A DNA stretch of 64,000 nt from Variovorax sp. PBS-H4 (GCF_901827205.1 NZ_LR594675.1:3162001-3226000); one strand, 5' to 3'. Positions 19,924 through 29,171 are shown, counted from the first letter of the stretch. Program-made: numbers and translations. The notes: generated by a model from the sequence alone, not told the origin.

Positions 19924-20478
19924 ATGAGCGATTTGTCCGAGCAAAAGAAATTCGACGACAGCAAGGTGGGCGAGACCCTGCGCCGCCCCGAAGGCGCGAG
20001 CCTCGAAGCGTGGATGAACACCCGCATTGCCCGCTACTCGACACGCAAGTACGACTGGGATGCGCTGAAGTTCCAGGCTGATTTCGACCCCAAGTTCCGC
20101 CGCGCGCAGATGCGCTACGTGGGAACCGGCGGCACCGGCGTGGCGAGCGACGTCAATACGATCCCCGCCGAGAGCTTCACCTTCTCGACCATGGTGATCC
20201 CGGCCGGCCACGAAGGCCCGCCGCACCTGCACGTCGATGTGGAAGAAGTCTTCTTCCTGCTGCGCGGGAAACTCAAGGTGGTGCTGACCACGCCCGAGGG
20301 CGAGCGCTACGAGACCGTGCTGACCGACCGCGACCTGATCTCCGTGCCTCCGGGCGTGTACCGCGAAGAGATCAACATCGGCGACGAAGACGCGCTGATG
20401 TGCGTGATGCTCGGCGCGAAGAAGCCGGTGACGCCGACGTACCCCGCCGACCATCCCCTGGCCAAGATCAAGCGTTGA
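19924..20478 (+). CDS. Cupin-domain protein
   Basis: A 184-residue protein with a good AAGGAG ribosome binding site. The central cupin motif is GHEGPPHLHVDVEEVFFLLR (residues about 98-117), with metal-binding His-His-Glu, followed by the second motif DLISVPPGVYREEINIGDE. Cupins of this size act as dioxygenases, isomerases or decarboxylases. Its place between an SDR and an alpha/beta hydrolase suggests a step on a ring-cleavage or hydroxylated intermediate. The exact reaction is unknown. Confidence 0.8.
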   Translation: MSDLSEQKKFDDSKVGETLRRPEGASLEAWMNTRIARYSTRKYDWDALKFQADFDPKFRRAQMRYVGTGGTGVASDVNTIPAESFTFSTMVIPAGHEGPPHLHVDVEEVFFLLRGKLKVVLTTPEGERYETVLTDRDLISVPPGVYREEINIGDEDALMCVMLGAKKPVTPTYPADHPLAKIKR

Positions 20479-20497
20479 CCGTGCAGGACCACGCAGC

Positions 20498-21370
20498 ATG
20501 AGCGATTCGACCGTGACCGATGTCCAGCGCCTGCCGGTCAACGAACTGGCGCGCCTCGAAGCACGCTTTCCGGCGCGCAGCGTGCCGGTGCAGGGCGGCG
20601 CCTTCGTCTCGGTGCGCGAATGCGGAGTGGGCCCGGCCATCGTGTGCCTGCATGGCATCGGCTCGGGCTCGGCCTCGTGGCTGGACACGGCCCTGCTGCT
20701 CGAAAGCGAGGCGCGCCTGATCGCCTGGGATGCGCCTGGCTACGGCGAGTCGACGCCGCTGGCCGCCCAGGCGCCCACCGCGCACGCGTACGCGCAGCGG
20801 CTGCACGGGCTGCTCGATGCACTCGACGTTCGGTCCTGCGTGCTGGTCGGTCATTCGCTCGGCGCGCTGATGGCCGCATCCGCGGCGCGTGAAGGCTCGC
20901 CGCTGGCGCCGCGCATCTCGAACTTGCTGCTGATCAGCCCCGCCGCCGGCTACGGTGCGGCGAGCCGCGCGCAGGCGCAGGCCCGCGTGCGCGCCGAACG
21001 CCTCGGCACGCTCGATGCGCTGGGCATCGCCGGCATGGCCGCCGAGCGCTCGGGCCGGCTGGTCTCCGACCACGCGAGCGAGACCGCACGCCAATGGGTG
21101 CGCTGGAACATGGCACGCCTGCACGCCACAGGCTACCGCCAGGCCGTGGATTTGCTGTGCGGTGCCGACCTGATGGCCGACCTGCCGCCTGCCGTGCCGG
21201 TGCGCGTGGCCTGCGGCGCGCTGGACGTGGTCACCACGCCCGACGCTTGCGCCGAAGTGGCGAAGCGATGCGGAGTGCCACTCGAACTGCTGCCCGAAGC
21301 AGGCCATGCCTGCTATGTGGAACGACCCGCCGCCGTGGCTGCGCTGCTGCGCCAGGCGCTCGCCGCCTGA
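20498..21370 (+). CDS. Alpha/beta-fold hydrolase, meta-cleavage hydrolase-like
   Basis: A 290-residue alpha/beta hydrolase with oxyanion motif LHGIGSGSASW near residues 51-61, nucleophile Ser120 in GHSLG, a late acid in ACGALDVVTTP, and catalytic His in EAGHACYVERP. This layout matches C-C bond or enol-lactone hydrolases of aromatic pathways. The neighbouring VOC-type putative extradiol dioxygenase supports hydrolysis of a ring-cleavage product, but the substrate is inferred only from context. Confidence 0.82.
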   Translation: MSDSTVTDVQRLPVNELARLEARFPARSVPVQGGAFVSVRECGVGPAIVCLHGIGSGSASWLDTALLLESEARLIAWDAPGYGESTPLAAQAPTAHAYAQRLHGLLDALDVRSCVLVGHSLGALMAASAAREGSPLAPRISNLLLISPAAGYGAASRAQAQARVRAERLGTLDALGIAGMAAERSGRLVSDHASETARQWVRWNMARLHATGYRQAVDLLCGADLMADLPPAVPVRVACGALDVVTTPDACAEVAKRCGVPLELLPEAGHACYVERPAAVAALLRQALAA

Positions 21371-21395
21371 ACAACCGAAACAAGAACGAGAGACC

Positions 21396-22223
21396 ATGAG
21401 CAACGACCTGATCGAAGAGGGCGCCGAGCGCTACAACGTGCCTGCCCTGGAACGCGGGCTGCGCATGCTGTGCGAATTCAGCCGCGAGAGCCGCACCTTG
21501 TCGGCGCCCGAGCTGGCGCGCCGCTTCGACCTGCCGCGCTCCACCGTGTTCCGCCTGCTCAGCACGCTGGAGAACATGGGCTTCCTGGAGCGCGCCGAAG
21601 GCGGACGCGACTACCGCCTGGGCCTGGCCGTGCTACGCCTGGGCTTCGAGTACCTCGCTTCGCTGGAGCTCACGCAGCTGGGCACGCCGCTGCTCAATCG
21701 CCTGTGCGAGGAGCTGCGCACGCCCTGCAACCTGGTGGTCCGCGACGGCCGCTCCATCGTCTACGTGGCCAAGGTCGCGCCACCCACGCCCTTTGCGAGC
21801 TCGGTCAGCGTCGGCACGCGCCTGCCGGCCCATGCGACCGTGCTGGGCCGCATCCTGCTGGAAGACCTGACGCTGCCGCAACTGCGCGCACTCTATCCGG
21901 AAGACAAGCTCGAGACCTTCTCGCCGAGCACGCCCAAGACCGTCAACGAGCTCTTCGACATGGTCCAGGCCGACCGCGAGCGCGGCTACGTGCTGGGCGA
22001 GGGCTTCTTCGAGTCGAACATTTCCACCATTGCCGCGCCGGTGCGCGACCACAGCGGCCACATCGCCGCCGCGCTGGGTGCGACCATCACCTCGGGCCAC
22101 ATCGACGAGAACCGGATGGACGAGATGGTGCGCCGCGTGCGTGAGACGGCGGACGAGATCTCGGGCCTGCTGAACTACGCACCCGCCAGCAAGGCCAAGG
22201 TGGTTCCGCTGCGCAGCGCCTGA
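21396..22223 (+). CDS. IclR-family transcriptional regulator
   Basis: A 275-residue protein with an N-terminal winged HTH (residues about 13-75, containing SAPELARRFDLPRSTVFRLL) and a C-terminal IclR effector domain (VSVGTRLPAHATVLGRILLE and the GEGFFESNISTIAAPVRD segment). IclR regulators commonly sense aromatic acids or glyoxylate. It is encoded within the block and transcribed in the same direction, and is likely to control it via the palindrome at 18032-18066. Confidence 0.9.
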   Translation: MSNDLIEEGAERYNVPALERGLRMLCEFSRESRTLSAPELARRFDLPRSTVFRLLSTLENMGFLERAEGGRDYRLGLAVLRLGFEYLASLELTQLGTPLLNRLCEELRTPCNLVVRDGRSIVYVAKVAPPTPFASSVSVGTRLPAHATVLGRILLEDLTLPQLRALYPEDKLETFSPSTPKTVNELFDMVQADRERGYVLGEGFFESNISTIAAPVRDHSGHIAAALGATITSGHIDENRMDEMVRRVRETADEISGLLNYAPASKAKVVPLRSA

Positions 22224-22233
22224 GGGCGACGAC

Positions 22234-23070
22234 ATGACTGCACCCACTTCTTCTTCCTTCTTCGCCGCAGACGCGCTGGCCGGCCGCGTGGCCGTGGTGA
22301 CCGGCGGCTCGTCGGGCATCGGCCTTGCGACCGTCGAAGCCCTGCTCGGCTGTGGCGCCGCGGTGGCGCTGTGCGGCCGCAATGCAGAGCGGCTGGACCG
22401 CGCGGTGGCGGGCCTGCGGGAAGCACGCCCCGATGCCAGGCTCTTCGCGCAGACCTGCGACGTGCTGGACCCCTCGTCGGTGATGGCCTTCGCCGCGGCC
22501 AGCGAGGCGGCGCTCGGCCCGGCCTCGATGCTCGTCAACAACGCCGGGCAGGGACGCGTTTCCACCTTCTCCGACACGACGGATGCGGCCTGGACCGAGG
22601 AGCTGCACCTCAAGTTCTTCTCCGTCATCCATCCCACCCGCGCATTCCTGCCTCAGCTCGCGGCACAGCGCGCCGTGTGGGGGGATGCCGCCATCGTCTG
22701 CGCCAACTCGCTGCTCGCGCGCCAGCCCGAGCCGCACATGGTCGCGACCTCGGCCGCCCGCGCAGGCCTGCTCAACCTGGTGCGCTCCATGGCCACCGAG
22801 TTCGCGCCGCAGGGCGTGCGCGTCAACGGCATCCTGATCGGCCTGGTCGAGTCGGGCCAGTGGCGCCGCCGCTTCGAGGCGCGCGAAGACAAGTCGCTCG
22901 AGTGGTCCGCCTGGAGCGGCCAACTCGCGCACAGCAAACACATCCCGCTGGGTCGCCTGGGACTTCCGGCCGAAGCCGCACGCGCGATTCTTTTCCTGGC
23001 ATCGCCCCTCGCGTCGTACACGACGGGCAGCCACATCGACATTTCCGGAGGCCTGTCCCGCCATGCATAA
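22234..23070 (+). CDS. SDR-family protein lacking the catalytic Tyr and Lys
   Basis: A 278-residue SDR-fold protein with an intact cofactor motif TGGSSGIG (23-30), NNAG (102-105) and the C-terminal TGSHIDISGG. The Ser at 159 is kept, but the residues in the catalytic Tyr and Lys positions are Thr172 and Arg176 (ATSAARAG), so normal SDR hydride transfer should not occur. It may be a non-catalytic partner or use another chemistry. Its stop overlaps the ATG of the ThDP enzyme by 8 bases, which argues for a functional link with it. Confidence 0.8.
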   Translation: MTAPTSSSFFAADALAGRVAVVTGGSSGIGLATVEALLGCGAAVALCGRNAERLDRAVAGLREARPDARLFAQTCDVLDPSSVMAFAAASEAALGPASMLVNNAGQGRVSTFSDTTDAAWTEELHLKFFSVIHPTRAFLPQLAAQRAVWGDAAIVCANSLLARQPEPHMVATSAARAGLLNLVRSMATEFAPQGVRVNGILIGLVESGQWRRRFEAREDKSLEWSAWSGQLAHSKHIPLGRLGLPAEAARAILFLASPLASYTTGSHIDISGGLSRHA

Positions 23071-24760
23071 CCCATCCATCCCCGCGCAGGTCACGGTCGG
23101 CGCCGTGGTCGCCGCCTTCCTCGAGCAGTGCAACGTCAAGGCCGCCTTCGGCGTGATCTCGATCCACAACATGCCGATCCTGGACGCCTTCGCGCAGCGC
23201 GGGCAGATCCGCTTCATCTCCGCGCGCGGCGAGGCCGGCGCGGGCAACATGGCCGACGCCTACGCACGCTCCACGGCCAGCCTGGGCGTGTGCGTGACCA
23301 GCACCGGCCCGGCTGCAGGCAACATCGCCGGCAGCATGGTGGAAGCCCTCACCGCCGGGGCCCCCGTGTTGCACATCACCGGCCAGATCGAGACGCCTTA
23401 CCTGGACAAGGGCATGTCCTATATCCACGAGGCCCCGGATCAGCTCGCCATGCTCAAGGCGGTCTCCAAGGCCGCCTTCCGCGTGCGCAGCGTCGACAAC
23501 GTGCTCGGCACGCTCAAGCGGGCGGTGCAGGTCGCGCTGACCGCGCCCACCGGCCCGGTCAGCGTGGAGATCCCGATCGACATCCAGTCGGCACTGACCA
23601 CGATGCCGGCCGACCTCTCGCCGCTGCCCATCGAGGCACCCGTGCCTTCGAAGGCCGGGCTCGACGCGCTGGCCGAACGCCTCGCGGCGGCCAGGCGCCC
23701 GATACTGTGGGTTGGTGGCGGAGCACGCCGCGCCGGGGCCGCGATCCAGCGCCTGCAGAAGCTCGGCTTCGGCGTCGTGACCACCACCCAGGGCCGCGGC
23801 ATCGTGCCCGAGGACGACCCGGGCTCGCTCGGCGCCTACAACATCCAGAAGCCCGTCGAGGCCTTCTACCAGACCTGCGACGCGATGCTGGTGGTCGGCT
23901 CGCGCCTGCGCGGCAACGAGACGCTCAAGTACGAGCTGAAGCTGCCGCGCCCGCTGTACCGCATCGATGCCGACGCGGCCGCCGAAGGCCGCTGCTATGC
24001 GACCGACGCCTTCGTCTGCGGCGATGCGGCGCTCGCGCTCGAAGGGCTGGCCGACCGCCTCGAAGCGCTGCAGTACAAGGCTGACGCGGCGCTGCTCGCC
24101 GACTTGCGCGCCGCCCACGAGCAAGCGGTCGCCACGCTGCGCGATGGCCTCGGCCCCTACGCCGAACTCGTGCGCCAGATCCAGTCCGTGGCCGGACGCA
24201 ACTTCAACTGGGTGCGCGACGTGACGGTCTCCAACAGCACCTGGGGCAACCGCGAGCTGCGCATCTTCGAGCCGAGCGCGGGTGTCCACGCCACGGGCGG
24301 CGGCATCGGCCAGGGCATGCCCATGGCGATCGGCGCGGCCATCGGCGCGGCGGTCACCGGCTCGGGCCGCAAGACTTTCTGCCTGGCCGGCGACGGCGGC
24401 TTCATCCTCAACCTGGGCGAGCTCGCCTGCATGGTGCAGGAAGAGGCCCCCATGGTGATCGTGCTCATGAACGACAAGAGCTACGGCGTCATCAAGAACA
24501 TCCAGGACGCACAGTACGGCGGCCGCCGCTGCTACGCGGAGCTGCACACGCCCGACTACGCGCTCTTGTGCAAGTCGATCGCGCTGCCGCACGCGCGCGT
24601 CTCGCGGCTGGAGGAGCTGAAGGGCCAGCTCGACGAAGCCCTGGCTGCGCGCGGTCCCTTCCTGCTGGAGATCGACATGCTGTCGATCGGCGGCTTCAAG
24701 AGCACTTTCGCGGGCCCGCCGACCAATGCCGTGACGCAGATCCCGGCGTTGGCCAAGTGA
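23063..24760 (+). CDS. Thiamine-diphosphate-dependent enzyme (acetolactate synthase/decarboxylase family)
   Basis: A 565-residue three-domain ThDP enzyme. The catalytic Glu is in RGEAGAGNMADAYA (near 56). The middle domain contains PILWVGGGARRAG. The C-terminal ThDP/Mg motif is GDGGFILNLGELACMVQ with the partner MNDKSYG. The sequence fits the benzoylformate decarboxylase/acetolactate synthase superfamily, but no close functional match is evident. In this block it could decarboxylate a 2-oxo acid to an aldehyde, which the downstream ALDH would oxidise. Confidence 0.85.
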   Translation: MHNPSIPAQVTVGAVVAAFLEQCNVKAAFGVISIHNMPILDAFAQRGQIRFISARGEAGAGNMADAYARSTASLGVCVTSTGPAAGNIAGSMVEALTAGAPVLHITGQIETPYLDKGMSYIHEAPDQLAMLKAVSKAAFRVRSVDNVLGTLKRAVQVALTAPTGPVSVEIPIDIQSALTTMPADLSPLPIEAPVPSKAGLDALAERLAAARRPILWVGGGARRAGAAIQRLQKLGFGVVTTTQGRGIVPEDDPGSLGAYNIQKPVEAFYQTCDAMLVVGSRLRGNETLKYELKLPRPLYRIDADAAAEGRCYATDAFVCGDAALALEGLADRLEALQYKADAALLADLRAAHEQAVATLRDGLGPYAELVRQIQSVAGRNFNWVRDVTVSNSTWGNRELRIFEPSAGVHATGGGIGQGMPMAIGAAIGAAVTGSGRKTFCLAGDGGFILNLGELACMVQEEAPMVIVLMNDKSYGVIKNIQDAQYGGRRCYAELHTPDYALLCKSIALPHARVSRLEELKGQLDEALAARGPFLLEIDMLSIGGFKSTFAGPPTNAVTQIPALAK

Positions 24761-24769
24761 GGCACTGAC

Positions 24770-25570
24770 ATGCTGCGCGTGGCACTCATCGGTTGCGGCG
24801 CCATCGGCAGCTCGGTGATCGAGTTGTTGAAGGGCGATGCATCGCTTGCGGTTGTGGTGGTGGTGGTTCCGCAGGAGGGCATGGCCACCGCGCAAGCTGC
24901 GCTGCAGACGCTGGCGCCCGGCGTGCAGGTCGGGACCGCCGTGCCTGCGTCGGGGGTCGACCTGGTGGTCGAGACCGCCGGCCATGCCGCGATCGAGGAA
25001 CACGTGCTGCCGGCGCTGCGGCGCGGCACGCCCTGCGTGGTCGCCTCGGTGGGTGCGCTGTCGGCGCAGGGCCTGGCGGAAAAGCTCGAGATCGCGGCCA
25101 TCACCGGAGGGACGCAGGTGCAGCTGATCGCCGGCGCGATCGGCGGCATCGATGCACTGGCGGCGGCCCGCATCGGTGGGCTCGACAGCGTGCGCTACAC
25201 CGGCCGCAAGCCCCCGCGCGCCTGGAAGGGCACGCCGGCGGAGCAGGGGCGCGACCTCGACGCGCTGACCGCCGAATGCGTGATCTTCGAAGGCAGCGCC
25301 CGCGAGGCCGCCGCGCTCTACCCCAAGAACGCCAACGTGGCGGCCACGGTGTCGCTCGCGGGTCTGGGCCTGGACCGCACGCAGGTGCGCCTGGTTGCCG
25401 ACCCGGCCGTCGACGAGAACGTGCACACGGTCGAGGCCGAGGGTGCCTTCGGCAGCTTCGAGCTGAGCATGCGCAACAAGCCGCTGGCTGCCAATCCCAA
25501 GACTTCCGCGCTGACGGTCTACAGCGCCGTCCGCGCCCTGCGCAACCGCGCCGCGGCCCTTGCCATTTAA
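24770..25570 (+). CDS. Aspartate dehydrogenase-like NAD(P) oxidoreductase
   Basis: A 266-residue protein matching L-aspartate dehydrogenase: N-terminal GCGAIGSSVIE (residues 8-18), VETAGHAAIEEHV, GAIGGIDAL, and the catalytic His of DENVHTVEAEG. The known reaction is NAD(P)-dependent oxidation of L-aspartate to iminoaspartate. A function in a catabolic cluster is not established; it may act on an amino-dicarboxylate from the pathway or produce an imine for reduction. It lies 9 bases after the ThDP gene and 7 before ALDH. Confidence 0.85.
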   Translation: MLRVALIGCGAIGSSVIELLKGDASLAVVVVVVPQEGMATAQAALQTLAPGVQVGTAVPASGVDLVVETAGHAAIEEHVLPALRRGTPCVVASVGALSAQGLAEKLEIAAITGGTQVQLIAGAIGGIDALAAARIGGLDSVRYTGRKPPRAWKGTPAEQGRDLDALTAECVIFEGSAREAAALYPKNANVAATVSLAGLGLDRTQVRLVADPAVDENVHTVEAEGAFGSFELSMRNKPLAANPKTSALTVYSAVRALRNRAAALAI

Positions 25571-25577
25571 AGAAGCC

Positions 25578-27059
25578 ATGATGATCTCCACCGAACTTCT
25601 TCCCATCAACGTGGCCGGCGAGTGGCGCCAGGGCGGCGGCGACGCCTACGAGAGCCTTTATCCCGCCACCGGCGAACCCATCGCCCGCCTCAAGGCTGCG
25701 AGCCTGGCCGACGTCGAGGAAGCCATCGTGCGTGCCGACCAGGCCTTTCGCACCAGCGGCTGGGCGCAGAAGCTGCCGCACGAGCGCGCTGCGGTGCTGC
25801 ACCGCGTGGCACAGCTGATCCGAGACGAGGCCGAGCCGCTGGCTCAGAAGCAGCGCCTGGACAACGGCAAGCCGATCAACGAGACGCGCGCACTGGTCGC
25901 GAGCGCGGCCGGCACCTTCCAGTTCTTCGCGGCAGCCCTGGAGACCCTGGAAGAAACCCTGACGCCCTCGCGCGGCCCCTTCGTCACGATGAGCGTGCAC
26001 GAGCCCATGGGCGTGGTCGCTGCCATCACGCCGTGGAACTCGCCGATCGCGAGCGAGGCCCAGAAGCTCGCGCCCGCCCTGGCTGCGGGCAATGCGGTGA
26101 TCGTCAAGCCGGCCGAGGTCACGCCACTGATGGCGCTGGAGCTGGCCCGCCTCTGCGAGGCGGCCGGCGTGCCGAAGGGCATCGTGAGCGTGCTGCCGGG
26201 CAAGGGTTCGGTGATCGGCGACGCGATCACCAAGCATCCGCTGGTCAAGCGCGTGTCCTTCACCGGCGGCACGACAACGGGCAAGCACATCGCCCACATC
26301 GCGGCCGACAAGATGATGCCGGTATCGCTGGAACTCGGCGGCAAGTCGCCCACGATGGTGCTGGAGGATGCCGACCTGGACCACGCCGTCAACGGCGTGC
26401 TCTACGGCATCTTCAGTTCCTCGGGCGAGTCGTGCATCGCCGGTTCGCGCCTCTTCGTTGCGCGCAGCATCTACGACGAGTTCGTCACGCGCCTGGCCGA
26501 TGCCGCCAAGGCGCTGCGGGTGGGAGACCCGGCCTCGGAGCGCACGCAGATGGGCCCGCTGATCACCGCGAAGCACCGCGAAAGCATCGAGCGCTATGTG
26601 GAGCTCGGCGTCTCCGAAGGCGGGCAGATCCGCACCGGTGGCGTGCGCCCGCATGGCGCGGAGTTCGAGCGCGGCTACTACTACGCGCCCACCCTCCTGG
26701 AAGGGCTCACCAACGGCGCACGCATCAGCCAGGAAGAGGTGTTCGGCCCGGTGCTGGTGGCGATGCCCTTCGACAACGAGCAGGAACTCATCAAACAGGC
26801 CAACGACAGCGTCTACGCGCTCGCCGCGGGCGTGTGGAGCCGCGACTTCAAGCGCGCCTGGCGCCTGGGGCGCGCGGTGCAGGCGGGCACGGTCTGGGTC
26901 AACACCTACAAGCAGTTCTCCGTCTCCACGCCGTTCGGCGGCTGGCGCGACAGCGGCCTGGGCCGCGAGAAGGGACGCGAGGGCATCTTCCAGTACATGG
27001 AGCAGAAAAGCATGTACTGGGGCACCAACGAGCAACCACTACCTTGGGCACAGCAATGA
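25578..27059 (+). CDS. NAD(P)-dependent aldehyde dehydrogenase
   Basis: A 493-residue ALDH. Visible are the PWNSPIASEAQKLAPALAAG proton-relay/cofactor region with the Asn, FTGGTTTGKHI, LELGGKSPTMVLEDADL with the general-base Glu, and the catalytic Cys near 286 in SSGESCIAGSR. The C-terminal FGGWRDSGLGREKG is conserved. It fits a semialdehyde dehydrogenase, such as hydroxymuconic-semialdehyde or product-aldehyde oxidation. Tandem ATG codons occur at 25578 and 25581. Confidence 0.9.
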   Translation: MMISTELLPINVAGEWRQGGGDAYESLYPATGEPIARLKAASLADVEEAIVRADQAFRTSGWAQKLPHERAAVLHRVAQLIRDEAEPLAQKQRLDNGKPINETRALVASAAGTFQFFAAALETLEETLTPSRGPFVTMSVHEPMGVVAAITPWNSPIASEAQKLAPALAAGNAVIVKPAEVTPLMALELARLCEAAGVPKGIVSVLPGKGSVIGDAITKHPLVKRVSFTGGTTTGKHIAHIAADKMMPVSLELGGKSPTMVLEDADLDHAVNGVLYGIFSSSGESCIAGSRLFVARSIYDEFVTRLADAAKALRVGDPASERTQMGPLITAKHRESIERYVELGVSEGGQIRTGGVRPHGAEFERGYYYAPTLLEGLTNGARISQEEVFGPVLVAMPFDNEQELIKQANDSVYALAAGVWSRDFKRAWRLGRAVQAGTVWVNTYKQFSVSTPFGGWRDSGLGREKGREGIFQYMEQKSMYWGTNEQPLPWAQQ

Positions 27060-27086
27060 AACCTGTCTTGTTCCAGAAACACCACG

Positions 27087-27165
27087 GAACCGGCTTTGCC
27101 GGGCCGTCGGTGTTGCCCCCGGTGAGGGGGTGGGCGGCTACACGAAGTGAGCCAACCTGGGGGAG
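27087..27165 (+). repeat. Intergenic GC-rich dyad, possible REP-like element
   Basis: The only sizable gap inside the catabolic block (112 bases). It contains a hairpin CCCCC-ggtga-GGGGG and flanking GGCTTTGCCGGGCC and CCTGGGGGA segments. Palindromic C/G-runs of this kind recur between genes of Comamonadaceae, from memory and unverified. It could be a transcript-stabilising or attenuating hairpin that sets the VOC gene apart from the genes upstream. Confidence 0.35.
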
Positions 27166-27171
27166 AGCCAT

Positions 27172-28143
27172 ATGACCATTCTTGGAATCGACCAGATCAC
27201 TTACGCGGCAGACGACCTGCCGACCTGCCGCCGCTTCTTCTCCGACTGGGGCCTGGCGCTGAAGTCGGAGACGGCGGACGAGCTCGTCTTCGAGTGCCTG
27301 AACGGCTGCCGCGTGGTGGTCGCCGAAATGAACAGGCCGGGGCTGCCGCCGGCCATGGAAGAGGGCCCGACCTTGCGCGAGGTGGTGTGGGGCGTCGAAA
27401 GCGACGCCGACCTTGCCCGCTACGCGCAGGCCATTGCACAGGACGCCGGCTTCGTGGACGTGGAAGTGGAGGGCGTACGCCGCATCGGCTGCACGGATCC
27501 GAACGGCCTGGCAGTGCGCCTGCAGGTCAGCCGCAAGCGCAGCATCGAGGTCGATTGCGGCGCCATGAACACCTGGAACGCCAAGCCCCGTGTGAACCAG
27601 GCTGCGCCGATATACGAGCGCGCCACGCCGATCGAAGTGGGCCATGTGGTGTTCTTCGTCGCCGACGTGAAGGCCACCGCCGACTTCTATGCGCAGCGCT
27701 TCGGCTTCGTCGGGTCCGACAGCTATCCCGATCGGGGCGCCTTCCTGCGCTGCGCGCCCGAGGGCGGGCATCACGACCTGTTCCTGCTGCAACTGCCCTC
27801 GGGCAAGCGGGGACTCAACCACGTCGCCTTTACCGTGCGCGACATCCACGAGGTCTTCGGCGGCGGGCTGCACTTTTCGCGTTGCGGCTGGGAAACCCAG
27901 CTCGGCCCCGGCCGGCACCCGATCTCCTCCGCGTATTTCTGGTACTTCAAGAACCCGGCCGGCGGGCTGATCGAGTACTACGCCGACGAGGACCAGCTCA
28001 CAGCCGAGTGGCAGCCGCGCGAGTTCGAGCCGGGCCCGACTGTATTCGCCGAGTGGGCGGTCGACGGCGGGCTCGACGGCCATACGCGCCGGCAGAGGAA
28101 CGCCGAAGGCCCGCAAGGGAAATTCCTGACCGAGAAGAAGTGA
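27172..28143 (+). CDS. Double-VOC-domain protein, type I extradiol dioxygenase-like
   Basis: A 323-residue protein made of two vicinal-oxygen-chelate domains. The second carries the metal triad expected for extradiol dioxygenases: His158 (IEVGHVVFF), His217 (GLNHVAF) and Glu268 (GLIEYYADE). This fits ring cleavage of a catechol-type substrate made by the upstream or downstream oxygenases. Ring-cleavage activity is inferred; a VOC isomerase or hydrolase cannot be excluded. Confidence 0.8.
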   Translation: MTILGIDQITYAADDLPTCRRFFSDWGLALKSETADELVFECLNGCRVVVAEMNRPGLPPAMEEGPTLREVVWGVESDADLARYAQAIAQDAGFVDVEVEGVRRIGCTDPNGLAVRLQVSRKRSIEVDCGAMNTWNAKPRVNQAAPIYERATPIEVGHVVFFVADVKATADFYAQRFGFVGSDSYPDRGAFLRCAPEGGHHDLFLLQLPSGKRGLNHVAFTVRDIHEVFGGGLHFSRCGWETQLGPGRHPISSAYFWYFKNPAGGLIEYYADEDQLTAEWQPREFEPGPTVFAEWAVDGGLDGHTRRQRNAEGPQGKFLTEKK

Positions 28144-28154
28144 CTGTGACCACC

Positions 28155-29150
28155 ATGCAACGACGTACCACCTTGTTGACCCTTGCCGGCGCCGCCTGGA
28201 TGGCGCTGGCCGCCGTCGCGCCGGCGAATGCGCAGAACGCGGTCGAAAAGCAGCTCGCGAGCGACCGCTTCACCATCGTCTCGCCGTTCCCGCCCGGAGG
28301 CCCGGTCGACACGCTCGCACGCGTGCTCTCCGACGGCCTCGCCAAGCGCTACGGCCAGCCCGCAGTGGTGGAGAACATGCCCGGCGCGGCCGGCAACATC
28401 GGCATCGACAAGGTCAAGCGTGCGAAGGGCGACGGCCACACGCTGCTGGTAGTGCCTGCCGGCAACCTGACCATCAACCCGACGCTGATGCCGAACTTTC
28501 CCTTCGACATCGAGAAGGACTTCGTGCCCGTCACCATGCTGGCCAAGGCGCCGAACGTGCTGGTGGCCTCGCCCTCCGCCGGCATCAAGACGGCGAAGGA
28601 GCTGGTCGCCCAGGCGAAGGCGAAGCCGGGCACGCTGTCCTACGCCTCGCCGGGCGTGGGCAGCGGCCTGCACCTGGCGGGCGAGCTCTTCAAGCAGCAG
28701 GCCGGCATCGACCTCCTGCACGTGCCGTACAAGGGCACCACGCCCGCACTCAACGACGTGCTGGGCGGCGTGGTGCCGCTGATGTTCAGCAACCTGCCCG
28801 CAACGCTGCCCTTCATCAAGAGCGGCAAGCTGGTCGCGCTCGGCGTGACCGAAGCCAGGCGCAGCCCGGCGGCGCCGGACATTCCGACGCTGGCGGAGCA
28901 GGGCATCCAGGGCGTGGCCGTGACCTCGTGGTATGGCCTGCTCGCGCCGGCCGGCACGCCGCCGGCGGTGGCCGAGCAGTTGGCCAAGGATGCGGCTCAG
29001 ATGCTGGCCGAGCCGGGCGTACGCGAGCGGCTGAAGGCGCAGGGCATGACCGACGCCACGATGAAGCCGGGTGAATTCACCGTTTACATGCGCGACGAGA
29101 CCGCCATGTGGGCCAAGATCATCAAGGCCCGCAACATCGTGGCCGAGTGA
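28155..29150 (+). CDS. Bug-family tripartite tricarboxylate transporter substrate-binding protein
   Basis: A 331-residue periplasmic binding protein with a leader MQRRTTLLTLAGAAWMALAA (cleavage after ANAQ), then TIVSPFPPGGPVDTLAR, VENMPGAAGNIG and HVPYKGTTPALNDVLGGVV. It is the second Bug protein of the block and differs from the first, so two related substrates or a different pathway intermediate may be imported. No permease genes are adjacent. Confidence 0.88.
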   Translation: MQRRTTLLTLAGAAWMALAAVAPANAQNAVEKQLASDRFTIVSPFPPGGPVDTLARVLSDGLAKRYGQPAVVENMPGAAGNIGIDKVKRAKGDGHTLLVVPAGNLTINPTLMPNFPFDIEKDFVPVTMLAKAPNVLVASPSAGIKTAKELVAQAKAKPGTLSYASPGVGSGLHLAGELFKQQAGIDLLHVPYKGTTPALNDVLGGVVPLMFSNLPATLPFIKSGKLVALGVTEARRSPAAPDIPTLAEQGIQGVAVTSWYGLLAPAGTPPAVAEQLAKDAAQMLAEPGVRERLKAQGMTDATMKPGEFTVYMRDETAMWAKIIKARNIVAE

Positions 29151-29171
29151 AGGCAGAGGGACGCAGACAGC

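Noticed and set aside
22823..25609. 928-codon minus-strand frame opposite the ThDP and AspDH genes
   Set aside because: Same shadow effect; composition is typical of antisense translation and it runs through three convincing genes.
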